Shown here piece by piece: positions 18,300 through 26,337 of a stretch of 64,000 nucleotides of DNA. Made by a program: the position numbers and the translations under genes. The stretch spans positions 62,001 to 126,000 of the forward strand of contig CAMYLY010000001.1 in NCBI GenBank assembly GCA_947259405.1, written 5' to 3'. The notes beneath the pieces were generated by a model. That model saw only the letters and a list, made by a program, of their open reading frames with translations. It searched no databases and was not told the origin of the DNA. This DNA is from an uncultured Gemmatimonadales bacterium. GTDB taxonomy: Bacteria; Gemmatimonadota; Gemmatimonadetes; Gemmatimonadales; GWC2-71-9. Every line of letters starts with the position of its first letter. Position 1 is the stretch's first letter.

Positions 18300-18613
18300 C
18301 TTGCCATTCCTCGGTGGAGTCTAGACCGTGTTTGTTGAATGGGGCGTGAAGACGGCGTGAAAACCTCGGGGCTTGAACTCGCCGAGCGTGGGAGGTCATC
18401 TCCTGAAGTAGTCGTTGCAACCGAGACGGACCCTGTTGGCCCAATGGGGTTTCCCTGAGGACATGCCCCCAACACCATCGCGGTGAGCGCAATGACGGCC
18501 AGGTACTTGAGAGGTGCCTTATGAACCGCAGCAGGCAGCGACGGCAGATATCGGATCCGGAGCGCGAACGATCTGATCCGCGTGCCGACGTTCAATGTGG
18601 TTGCTGTGGACAT
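18287..18613 (-). CDS. Possible small lipoprotein
   Basis: From the ATG at 18613 this ORF gives 108 residues. A hydrophobic stretch ends in a lipobox-like sequence (LAVIALTAMVLGAC), followed by a Ser/Thr/Pro-rich tail. The arginine-rich N-region before it is unusually long for a lipoprotein signal. It overlaps the start of the next lipoprotein gene, which mildly supports a real gene pair. It is the only candidate in the 18300-18908 stretch; I see no repeat or RNA gene there. Confidence 0.35.
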   Translation of the reverse strand: MSTATTLNVGTRIRSFALRIRYLPSLPAAVHKAPLKYLAVIALTAMVLGACPQGNPIGPTGSVSVATTTSGDDLPRSASSSPEVFTPSSRPIQQTRSRLHRGMARWSA

Positions 18614-18908
18614 GGCAGACCCATCCCAGGCTGCTCCGCCCCAATCACGGAGCGCCGTTGCGGGAGGGTTCAAAGGAACATGACTAGTATGTGCCCGTCT
18701 TCTGAAGTCGGCAAGACAAGCGGCGACACGCGAACACTCATTCGCGAGTGCTTCAGTGTACAACGTCTCACTGTGTGTGAAGGCAGTGCTAGGCAGACCC
18801 TGCGCAGCGACGATCGAGCGGGCGTCGCTGGTCAGAACCCGTCCGGAGAGGCATGTTGAACCCAACGTCCCTCCGGACGTTTAACGCACGCCGCTTGAGG
18901 GGGCCACC

Positions 18909-19373
18909 ATGAAAGTCAGGGACATCTTCCGGCAGAAGGAACAGCACGTCGTCACGATCGAGGTTGACAAGACGGTGCACGACGCCATCGGCAAGCTGAA
19001 CGAGCACGGGATTGGCGCGCTGGTCGTCACGGGTGAGGGCAGCGAGATCTGCGGAATCATCTCGGAACGTGACATCCTGCAGGAGTGCGGACAACGCTGC
19101 ACGCGTCTCGAGCAGCCTTCGGACTCTGGGCACAGCGCTTGTCCTGCGTCTATCAAGGACGTGATGACGAAAGATCTGATTATTGGTGTCCCCGACGACG
19201 ATCTCGACTACGTCATGCGTGTGATGACGAAGAATCGCATCCGGCACCTTCCGATACTCGATGGTAGTGAACTCGTTGGCATCGTCTCGATCGGGGATGT
19301 GGTGAATGCCCACCTGGAAGAAGCGGACTTCGAGAATCGGATGCTGAAAGACTACGTCGAGGGTCGCGCATAA
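18909..19373 (+). CDS. CBS-domain pair protein
   Basis: A 154-residue cytoplasmic protein made only of two CBS modules. Module 1 is MKVRDIFRQKEQHVVTIEVD through GIISERDILQE. Module 2 is SIKDVMTKDLIIGVPDDDLD through VGIVSIGDVVNAHL. A short cysteine-containing linker (ECGQRC, HSACP) joins them. CBS pairs bind AMP, ATP, SAM or NADH and act as energy or redox gauges. ATG 18909 has a GAGGGGGCC leader. No partner enzyme is fused; the next gene downstream is a Ser/Thr kinase. Confidence 0.9.
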   Translation: MKVRDIFRQKEQHVVTIEVDKTVHDAIGKLNEHGIGALVVTGEGSEICGIISERDILQECGQRCTRLEQPSDSGHSACPASIKDVMTKDLIIGVPDDDLDYVMRVMTKNRIRHLPILDGSELVGIVSIGDVVNAHLEEADFENRMLKDYVEGRA

Positions 19374-19559
19374 GCCGCAACGCAGTTGCACGAGGGGATT
19401 GGCCTCGCCGAGCGGCGAGTTGGTTGTGCGCTTCGGAACTCTTCATGTGAAGTCGACGCGCTGGATGTCAACCGGCCTACGATGGATCGCCAGCAAGAGG
19501 GAGCGCCAGATGTCGCATCTCCCAATAAGGCGGTGTACTGTGAACGCTGAGAGTTATAG

Positions 19560-21281
19560 ATGCGCGCATCCTTCTCGCTGAGCGCAACCGGTACGCGAGC
19601 TTGGAGGACTCTTGGTCCGACGGGACGAAGCGTTTCCGTCCTCATCGTGGGGTTTCTGGTCGTCATCGGCGTGCTGCTGTGGCAGGCCTGGCAGGGACAA
19701 CGCAAACTCATCCGGATTGCCGCGTTACAACAGGCAGCCCTCTATTCGCAGACGCTCGCGGACATGCGCGCGCTGTACACCTCAGAGGTCGTGGCCCGGG
19801 TCGGCTCGCATGGAATAGAAGTCACTCACGATTATGCCGATCAGGAGGCAGCTATTCCGCTGCCGGCCACGTTGAGCATGATGCTCGGCAAGCGCATCAG
19901 CGAGGGCCGGGCTGGTGGCTCCGTACGACTCTACAGTGATTTCCCGTTCCCGTGGCACGAGGACGGCGGACCCCAAGACGACTTTCAGCTAGAGGCCCTG
20001 GTCCGGCTGCGCCAAGATCCAACAGCGCCCGTGGAAGACTTTGCCACTGTCGATGGTCGACCGGTGCTCCGATACGCGACGGCTGATACGATGCGTCCGA
20101 GTTGCGTCGGGTGCCACAACGCCCATCTCCGGAGTCCCAAGACGAACTGGCAGGTGGGCGACGTGCGCGGTGTACTGGAGGTCACGATTCCCCTCGACGC
20201 CGCGAGGGCTCAAGCAAGCGAGAGCTTTCGCGGCACGTTTTTGCTCCTCGTGATCGTTGGATCCGTGGGCGTTGGGACGCTGCTGGTCATGGTGCGCCAG
20301 TTGCGGCAGAAGCTGCGATCGGGCTGGGAGGAACGCGAGAGATTCGGGCAGTACACCCTGGACGAGAAGTTGGGTGAAGGAGGCATGGGCGCTGTCTATA
20401 AGGCGCGACACGCCCTCCTCCGGAGACCGACCGCGGTGAAGATTCTGCGCGGGCATCAGGTCAGCAAAGACAGCGCAGCACGTTTCGAGCAAGAGGTGCA
20501 GCTGACGAGTGGTCTCGCACATCCGAATACCATCGCGATCTATGACTATGGGCACACTCCCGAGGGCGACTTCTATTACGCCATGGAGTATGTCGACGGG
20601 TTGTCGCTCGACCGGCTCGTCAAGCGCTTCGGCCCACTCAGCGAAGGACGGGTGATCCATCTCCTACGCCAGGCATGTGCATCACTCCGAGAGGCACATG
20701 AGGCGGGCCTCGTGCACCGGGATGTCCATCCTGGCAATATCATGATCTGCCGCCGCGCCGCGGAATACGACGTAGTCAAGGTCTTGGACTTTGGCATCGT
20801 GAAAGAATTGCGTTCCGAAGAGGACGCCGCTTCGTCGTTGACCGGCGTTCACGTGTATCCAGGTACTCCGCTGTACATGTCTCCCGAGCAAGTGTTGTCC
20901 CCGGAGAAGGTCGGACCGCAAAGTGACGTGTACCAACTTGGCGCCGTGGGCTATTTCCTCCTGACAGGAGAGCCACTTTTTACCGCTCAAGACATGGAAC
21001 ACCTGTTCTCTCAGCATGCATGGTCGGAACCAAGATATCCGTCAGCTCGTGCGAACAGGGCGATCGCGCACGACTTGCAGACTCTGATCATGCAACAGTG
21101 TTTGCACAAGCAACCGAACGAGCGACCAGACGGCATGGGCGCCCTTCTCGAGGCACTCGAGTCACTCGAGTCCGCCGGTGATTGGGATCCAACCAAAGCT
21201 CGCGACTGGTGGATCGAACATGCTGACGACGTACTCGATGCAAACCGCGACGCGTCTGCAACGACACCCGCTGAGAACTGA
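19560..21281 (+). CDS. Ser/Thr protein kinase with periplasmic Tll0287-like heme-c sensor domain
   Basis: A 573-residue membrane kinase. TM1 (~27-47) is followed by a periplasmic DUF3365/Tll0287-like domain whose CxxCH motif is CVGCH at 182-186, expected to bind heme c covalently. TM2 (~226-246) leads to a cytoplasmic kinase: glycine loop LGEGGMGAVY, ATP lysine K294, catalytic loop HRDVHPGN at 386-393, DFG at 410-412, and PLYMSPEQV. The usual catalytic-loop Lys (HRDLKPxN) is His390. This suggests a redox- or gas-responsive signalling kinase. No target is visible; it stands alone after a CBS-pair gene. Confidence 0.88.
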   Translation: MRASFSLSATGTRAWRTLGPTGRSVSVLIVGFLVVIGVLLWQAWQGQRKLIRIAALQQAALYSQTLADMRALYTSEVVARVGSHGIEVTHDYADQEAAIPLPATLSMMLGKRISEGRAGGSVRLYSDFPFPWHEDGGPQDDFQLEALVRLRQDPTAPVEDFATVDGRPVLRYATADTMRPSCVGCHNAHLRSPKTNWQVGDVRGVLEVTIPLDAARAQASESFRGTFLLLVIVGSVGVGTLLVMVRQLRQKLRSGWEERERFGQYTLDEKLGEGGMGAVYKARHALLRRPTAVKILRGHQVSKDSAARFEQEVQLTSGLAHPNTIAIYDYGHTPEGDFYYAMEYVDGLSLDRLVKRFGPLSEGRVIHLLRQACASLREAHEAGLVHRDVHPGNIMICRRAAEYDVVKVLDFGIVKELRSEEDAASSLTGVHVYPGTPLYMSPEQVLSPEKVGPQSDVYQLGAVGYFLLTGEPLFTAQDMEHLFSQHAWSEPRYPSARANRAIAHDLQTLIMQQCLHKQPNERPDGMGALLEALESLESAGDWDPTKARDWWIEHADDVLDANRDASATTPAEN

Positions 21282-21368
21282 GGGCTTATGACAGGCACCG
21301 CACTCTCCCGCTCTCGATTCGGGTGAAGCCGATGCTTCCCACGAAGACGTCGGGGCCCGCCAATCAAC

Positions 21369-21854
21369 TCACATCTTAGGCATCGGCGGGCCATCCGCGT
21401 TGAACATGTCGGCAATGACCATCCACGTCCCATCCCCCTGCTTCTGCCAAACGGTGAGGTACTTGCCTTCGACCCTCATCATGCCGTCAGGGCCTTCCAT
21501 GTTCATCTCGTAACTGCCCATCGTGTAGCCCAGGTCACCACCGCTCCCAACTTCCACGGCGTCGGGACCCCACGTGACCGAAAAGCCCGGCATCGCTTCG
21601 AGCTCGGTGATCACCGCGTGAATGGCCTCCCTGCCCTGCGCGAGAGGCGCATCGGGTGCTAGTAACGCGGCATCATCCGCCATTTTGGCGACGAACGCGT
21701 CCGCCGGATTGTCGCTGGTCGAGTACGCCTCGAACCAGGCTTCGTCTACGGCCATGAGGGCGGCGCGCTCGGCGTCGAGGTCGACGGACGGCTGGGCGGT
21801 GCAGCCCACGACCGCCAAGAACGTGAGCGACGACAGTGAAGCGGTGAATCGCAT
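21369..21854 (-). CDS. Lipoprotein of the DUF4440/SnoaL-like (NTF2 fold) family
   Basis: A 161-residue exported protein. Signal and lipobox are MRFTASLSSLTFLAVVGC. The mature part has AERAALMAVDEAWFEAYSTS, DDAALLAPDAPLAQGREAI and YLTVWQKQGDGTWMVIADMF, the layout of cystatin-like DUF4440 proteins. These folds bind small ligands or act as simple enzymes; no function can be fixed. ATG 21854 follows AAAGGAGAGAGTC, so upstream in-frame starts are rejected. It converges on the kinase gene. Confidence 0.8.
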   Translation of the reverse strand: MRFTASLSSLTFLAVVGCTAQPSVDLDAERAALMAVDEAWFEAYSTSDNPADAFVAKMADDAALLAPDAPLAQGREAIHAVITELEAMPGFSVTWGPDAVEVGSGGDLGYTMGSYEMNMEGPDGMMRVEGKYLTVWQKQGDGTWMVIADMFNADGPPMPKM

Positions 21855-22240
21855 GACTCTCTCCTTTGGCACCTGTGGCTCAAACTTGCCTACTAGGACC
21901 AGATAGTGCTGTCCAGGAACGGACGCGGTCAAGGGCCGAGACCCCATACGGTGAGCGCCGCCCGTTGGGCCGAAGGGTATTCACGCCGATGACGACGGAC
22001 GCCCATGAGTCATTGGCTCCTGCCGTCGCTTGCGGTCCGCCACCAACTCCTCGGAGGCGAGGGTTCCCTCGTCATCCGGGATTGAGCCGGAGTTATGGTT
22101 CCGCGCCGGCGGTTGCCTCAGGCGCCGCCTCACGATCCTTGTCGAACGCGGGATGACAGGCTTGCCGGCCTCACTATCTTGAGACATGGTAGCCGCCACC
22201 CTCCCAGCATAACCTTTCTCCAGACCAGTCCGACCGACGC
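21855..22240. other. 386-base gap before purL
   Basis: The gap holds the divergent promoters of the DUF4440 gene and purL. One minus-strand ORF from ATG 22187 to 21981 (68 codons, basic, no motif) is possible but unsupported. I see no riboswitch-like structure or repeat. Confidence 0.4.
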
Positions 22241-25200
22241 GTGGGCTTGATTCACATCTACCGCTGCCCTGGTCTCGCCGAAGCCCAGAAACGTGCCGTG
22301 CTGGCCACGGCTCGCGACCGCATCTCGCACGCCATCCGAGATGTCGAGACGGAGTACTGCTTCAGCATCGATGTGGCCGCGGCGCTGACCCCAGAGGAGC
22401 AGCGCGTCCTCACGTGGCTTCTGGGCGAAACCTTTGAGCCTGCCGGCGTTGGGCCGCGTTCGTTTCTCGACGGCACCAGCCTCGTCCTCGAAGTAGGCCC
22501 ACGCATGAACTTCACGACCGCGTGGTCGACCAATGCCGTGGCCGTCTGTCACGCCTGTGGACTCCGTGGGATCCGACGAATCGAGCGCTCACGCCGGTAC
22601 TTGCTGAGCACCGACGCGGCGCTGACCGACGAGCAGGTCGAGGCGTTTTGCGCCCTGGTTCATGACCGGATGACGGAATGTCCGTATCCGGAGCCGCTCG
22701 AGACGTTCGAGTTGGGCATTGCGCCAGAGCCAACGTACGAGGTCCCGCTGCTCGCCGAGGGCCGGACGGCACTCGAGCGGATCAACCGGGAGATGGGGCT
22801 CGCCTTCGACGAGTGGGACCTGGACTACTACACCGATCTCTTCGTCAACGGGCTGCGCCGCAATCCCACGAACGTCGAGTGCTTCGACATGGCGCAGTCG
22901 AATAGCGAACACTCTCGGCACTGGTTCTTCAAGGGACGCTTGATCGTCGACGGCGAGGAAATCCCCCGCCACTTGATCGCGCGGATCATGGGCACGCTCG
23001 ACGCCAATCCCAACAACAGCGTGATCGCGTTCAGGGACAACTCGAGCGCCATACGCGGCTATCCGGTCCGTACGATCCTCCCGGTAGAGTCGGGAGCGCC
23101 GTCACCGGTCATCGCGGCGGATGTCGACTACGACATCACCTTCACCGCCGAGACACACAACTTCCCGTCTGGCGTCGCGCCGTTCCCAGGTGCCGAGACC
23201 GGTGCGGGTGGACGTATCCGGGACGTACACGCCACGGGGCGTGGGTCACTCGTCGTCGCGGGAAGCGCCGCCTATTGCGTCGGTAACCTTGGCATACCGG
23301 GCTACTCGCTTCCGTGGGAGAACGCCGAGTTCGCGTACCCGCACAACCTTGCCTCGCCACTCGAGATCGAGATCGAGGCGTCGAACGGTGCCTCCGACTA
23401 TGGCAACAAGTTCGGCGAACCGGTGATCACGGGCTACACGCGTTCCTTCGGATTGCGGCTCCCGAATGGAGAGCGTCGGGAGTGGCTCAAGCCCATCATG
23501 TTCAGTGGTGGAATCGGGCAGATGGATGCACGGCACGTTGAGAAGGGCCAGCCCGTGCCTGAGATGCTCGTGGTGAAGATCGGGGGCCCGGCATATCGCA
23601 TCGGCATGGGCGGCGGTGCGGCGTCCAGCATGGTGCAGGGCGAGAACGTCGAGGAGCTCGACTTCAATGCCGTGCAGCGCGGCGACGCCGAGATGGAGCA
23701 GAAGGTAAACCGGGTGATCCGCGCCTGCGTCGAGCTCGGCGATGGGAACCCGATCGTCAGTATCCACGACCAAGGCGCCGGTGGGAACTGCAACGTGCTC
23801 AAGGAAATCGTCGATCCCGCCGGAGCGACCATCGAGATCCGCAAGATCCCGTCGGGCGATGCTACGCTCTCAGCACTCGAGATCTGGGGCGCCGAGTACC
23901 AAGAGAACGACGCGCTGCTCGTCCGGCCGGAACACCGGGCGCTGTTAGAGTCGCTGTGCAAGCGGGAGAACGTACCGGTCGCGTTCGTGGGAACCACGAC
24001 GGGCGACGGGAAGATCGTCGTCCATGACGAAGCCGATCAGACCACGCCCGTGGATCTAGATCTCGAGACGGTGTTGGGGGCCATGCCCCAGAAAACGTTC
24101 GAGCTCGACCGCTCCCCAGCCAAGCTCGAGCCTCTGCAGCTCCCCGACGGCCTCACGGTGGAAGGGGCCCTCGATCGCGTGCTGCGGCTCCTCTCCGTCG
24201 GGTCGAAGCGGTTTCTCACGACCAAGGTCGACCGCAGCGTGACCGGACTCGTGGCACAGCAGCAGTGTGCCGGCCCGCTGCAACTCACCGTGAGTGACGT
24301 CGCCGTGATCGCCCAAAGCCATTTCGGCACGACGGGGGCGGCCACGGCGATCGGTGAGCAACCGATCAAGGGGCTCCTGAACATGCCGGCGATGGCCCGG
24401 CTCACGGTGGGCGAGGCACTCACCAACCTGGTGTGGGCCAAGGTCAGTGCGCTCGAAGACGTGAAGTGCTCGGCGAACTGGATGTGGGCGGCAAAGCTCC
24501 CGGGTGAAGGCGCTGCACTCCACGACGCTGCGAACGCGATGTGTGACATCATAATCGAGCTGGGCATCGCGATCGACGGGGGGAAGGATTCGCTCTCGAT
24601 GGCCGCGCTCGCTCCCGTGCCGGACGGCGGGGAGGAGACGGTGAAGGCTCCCGGCTCACTCGTCGTCTCGGCGTATGTCACGTGTCCGGACATCACGCTG
24701 ACGGTGACGCCGGACCTCGAGCTTCCCGATGCCGGTCGGCTGTTGTATGTGGACTTGGGCGGGGGGAACCACCGCTTCGGCGGGTCGGCTTTGGCACAGG
24801 TCTTCGGGCAGGTCGGTGATGACGTGCCGGACGTGGAGGACGCGGGGCTTCTCGAGCGTGCCTTCAATGCCGTGCAGGAGCTGATCGATGAGCGACTTGT
24901 CACGGCCGGGCACGACCGTAGCGACGGCGGGCTTGTCACGACACTCCTCGAGATGGCGTTCACCGGTGACTGCGGCATCGACATCGACCTCGCAGACACC
25001 GACGTCGATCCACTCGCCGTGCTCTTTTCGGAGGAGCTCGGCCTCGTGCTCGAGGTCAACCAAGAGAACGAGGCACGTGTACTCGAGGTCTTTCGTACTG
25101 TGGACGTGCCGTGCGTCCCCATCGGTCGCCCGACGCGGGACATGCGTGTCTCGATCCGGTGCGGCGGCCAACAGGTGCTCGATCAGGATATGCGTGAACT

Positions 25201-26161
25201 TCGAGACCTCTGGGAGGCAACGAGCTTCGAGCTGGACAAGCTGCAAGCCAATCAGGAGTGCGTGAACGAGGAGCGCGCCGGACTCCGCCACCGCACTGCT
25301 CCGCCACTCGCCGTGTCATTCACACCCGCGGTGACGGCGCCTGCGATCTTGAATGCCGACCACAAGCCGCAAGTAGCGATCATCAGGGAGGAGGGAAGCA
25401 ACGGCGACCGCGAGATGACGTCGGCCTTCTACGCGGCCGGATTCGAGCCATGGGACGTCGTCATGTCGGACCTCCTCGGCGGCCGTATCACGCTCGATCA
25501 GTTCCGCGGCGTGGTGTTCGTCGGTGGCTTCAGCTTCGCCGACGTCCTGGGCTCGGCCAAGGGATGGGCCGGTGCCATCCGATTCAACGAAGGGTTGTGG
25601 ACGTTGTTCGAAGAGTTCTACGAACGCCCCGACACATTCAGCCTCGGCGTGTGCAACGGATGCCAACTGGCGGCCCTCCTAGGTTGGCTACCGTGGCGCG
25701 GGATCGCAGACGAATGCCAGCCGCGATTCATTCGGAACAAGTCCGACCGCTTCGAGTCCAGATTTGCGGCTGTGCAGATCCAAGACAGCCCGGCGATCAT
25801 GCTGCGAGGGATGGAGGGTGCCACGCTGGGTATCTGGGTCGCGCACGGTGAGGGACGGGCGTTCTTCCCCGAAGAGACTATTCTCGACCGCGTCGACAGA
25901 GAGGGCCTTGCCCCCATCCGATTCGTGGACGATGCCAACCGTGTTACGGAGGCGTACCCCTTCAATCCGAACGGCTCGCCGCGCGGCATCACCGGGCTCT
26001 GCTCGCCGGATGGGCGCCACCTCGCGATGATGCCCCATCCGGAACGCGTATTCCTCAAGTGGCAGTGGGGCTGGATGCCCGAGGAATGGAAGCGCACCTT
26101 CGAGGCGTCACCATGGCTCAAGATGTTCCAGAATGCTCGCGAGTGGTGCGAGGGGGGGTAA
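22241..26161 (+). CDS. purL: Phosphoribosylformylglycinamidine synthase, fused PurL-PurQ type
   Basis: A 1306-residue cytoplasmic enzyme for step four of purine synthesis: FGAR + glutamine + ATP to FGAM. The length matches the large single-chain form of gammaproteobacteria and eukaryotes (~1300), not the split PurS/PurQ/PurL form. An N-terminal domain (1-170) precedes two AIRS-like halves, with FPSGVAPFPGAETGAGGRIRD in the first. The C-terminal glutaminase carries nucleophile C1138 (GVCNGCQ) and the His/Glu of MPHPERVF. The start is the GTG at 22241; the reading frame has no better start nearby. Single gene, followed by repeats. Confidence 0.96.
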   Translation: MGLIHIYRCPGLAEAQKRAVLATARDRISHAIRDVETEYCFSIDVAAALTPEEQRVLTWLLGETFEPAGVGPRSFLDGTSLVLEVGPRMNFTTAWSTNAVAVCHACGLRGIRRIERSRRYLLSTDAALTDEQVEAFCALVHDRMTECPYPEPLETFELGIAPEPTYEVPLLAEGRTALERINREMGLAFDEWDLDYYTDLFVNGLRRNPTNVECFDMAQSNSEHSRHWFFKGRLIVDGEEIPRHLIARIMGTLDANPNNSVIAFRDNSSAIRGYPVRTILPVESGAPSPVIAADVDYDITFTAETHNFPSGVAPFPGAETGAGGRIRDVHATGRGSLVVAGSAAYCVGNLGIPGYSLPWENAEFAYPHNLASPLEIEIEASNGASDYGNKFGEPVITGYTRSFGLRLPNGERREWLKPIMFSGGIGQMDARHVEKGQPVPEMLVVKIGGPAYRIGMGGGAASSMVQGENVEELDFNAVQRGDAEMEQKVNRVIRACVELGDGNPIVSIHDQGAGGNCNVLKEIVDPAGATIEIRKIPSGDATLSALEIWGAEYQENDALLVRPEHRALLESLCKRENVPVAFVGTTTGDGKIVVHDEADQTTPVDLDLETVLGAMPQKTFELDRSPAKLEPLQLPDGLTVEGALDRVLRLLSVGSKRFLTTKVDRSVTGLVAQQQCAGPLQLTVSDVAVIAQSHFGTTGAATAIGEQPIKGLLNMPAMARLTVGEALTNLVWAKVSALEDVKCSANWMWAAKLPGEGAALHDAANAMCDIIIELGIAIDGGKDSLSMAALAPVPDGGEETVKAPGSLVVSAYVTCPDITLTVTPDLELPDAGRLLYVDLGGGNHRFGGSALAQVFGQVGDDVPDVEDAGLLERAFNAVQELIDERLVTAGHDRSDGGLVTTLLEMAFTGDCGIDIDLADTDVDPLAVLFSEELGLVLEVNQENEARVLEVFRTVDVPCVPIGRPTRDMRVSIRCGGQQVLDQDMRELRDLWEATSFELDKLQANQECVNEERAGLRHRTAPPLAVSFTPAVTAPAILNADHKPQVAIIREEGSNGDREMTSAFYAAGFEPWDVVMSDLLGGRITLDQFRGVVFVGGFSFADVLGSAKGWAGAIRFNEGLWTLFEEFYERPDTFSLGVCNGCQLAALLGWLPWRGIADECQPRFIRNKSDRFESRFAAVQIQDSPAIMLRGMEGATLGIWVAHGEGRAFFPEETILDRVDREGLAPIRFVDDANRVTEAYPFNPNGSPRGITGLCSPDGRHLAMMPHPERVFLKWQWGWMPEEWKRTFEASPWLKMFQNAREWCEGG

Positions 26162-26236
26162 ACGGGGAAACGGGTAAACGGAGATACGGACAAACGGCAC
26201 GGCAGATCGCTTCCCCGGTTCCCCGGTTTGGGAGTT
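26161..26236. repeat. Tandem AAACGG-type units forming an imperfect hairpin after purL
   Basis: Units near 8 bp (AACGGGGA, AACGGGTA, AACGGAGA, TACGGACA, AACGGCAC) run from the purL stop to about 26202. The opposite arm, TTCCCCGGTTCCCCGGTTT, is at 26211-26229. Together they can fold into a long imperfect stem, which would place a terminator-like structure right after the stop. The purL stop codon lies at the edge of the array. Confidence 0.5.
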
Positions 26237-26282
26237 CGATGCCCTTCGTCCCGTCTAGTCCCTTCCCGCAACTGGTTTGCAG
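26221..26282. repeat. tRNA-Trp-derived module with short GTCCC array, copy 1
   Basis: CCCCGGTTTGGGAGTTCGAT resembles the anticodon-arm part of the tRNA-Trp gene. Next come GCCCTTCGTCCC, two 10-bp GTCCC-type units, and the end AACTGGTTTGCAGG. The same order occurs at 29912-29991 and 37578-37758. This is the most decayed of the three full copies. Confidence 0.55.
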
Positions 26283-26337
26283 GCGGTTGGGGGCATGGTA
26301 GCTTGGATGCGGAGACTCAGGGTGGGGAACGCGGCTC

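Noticed and set aside
18521-18859. 112-codon plus-strand ORF
   Set aside because: Arg/Cys-rich, no motif, overlaps the better lipoprotein candidate on the other strand.
24037-25143. 368-codon Ser-rich minus-strand ORF
   Set aside because: Antisense shadow of purL, which is certain.
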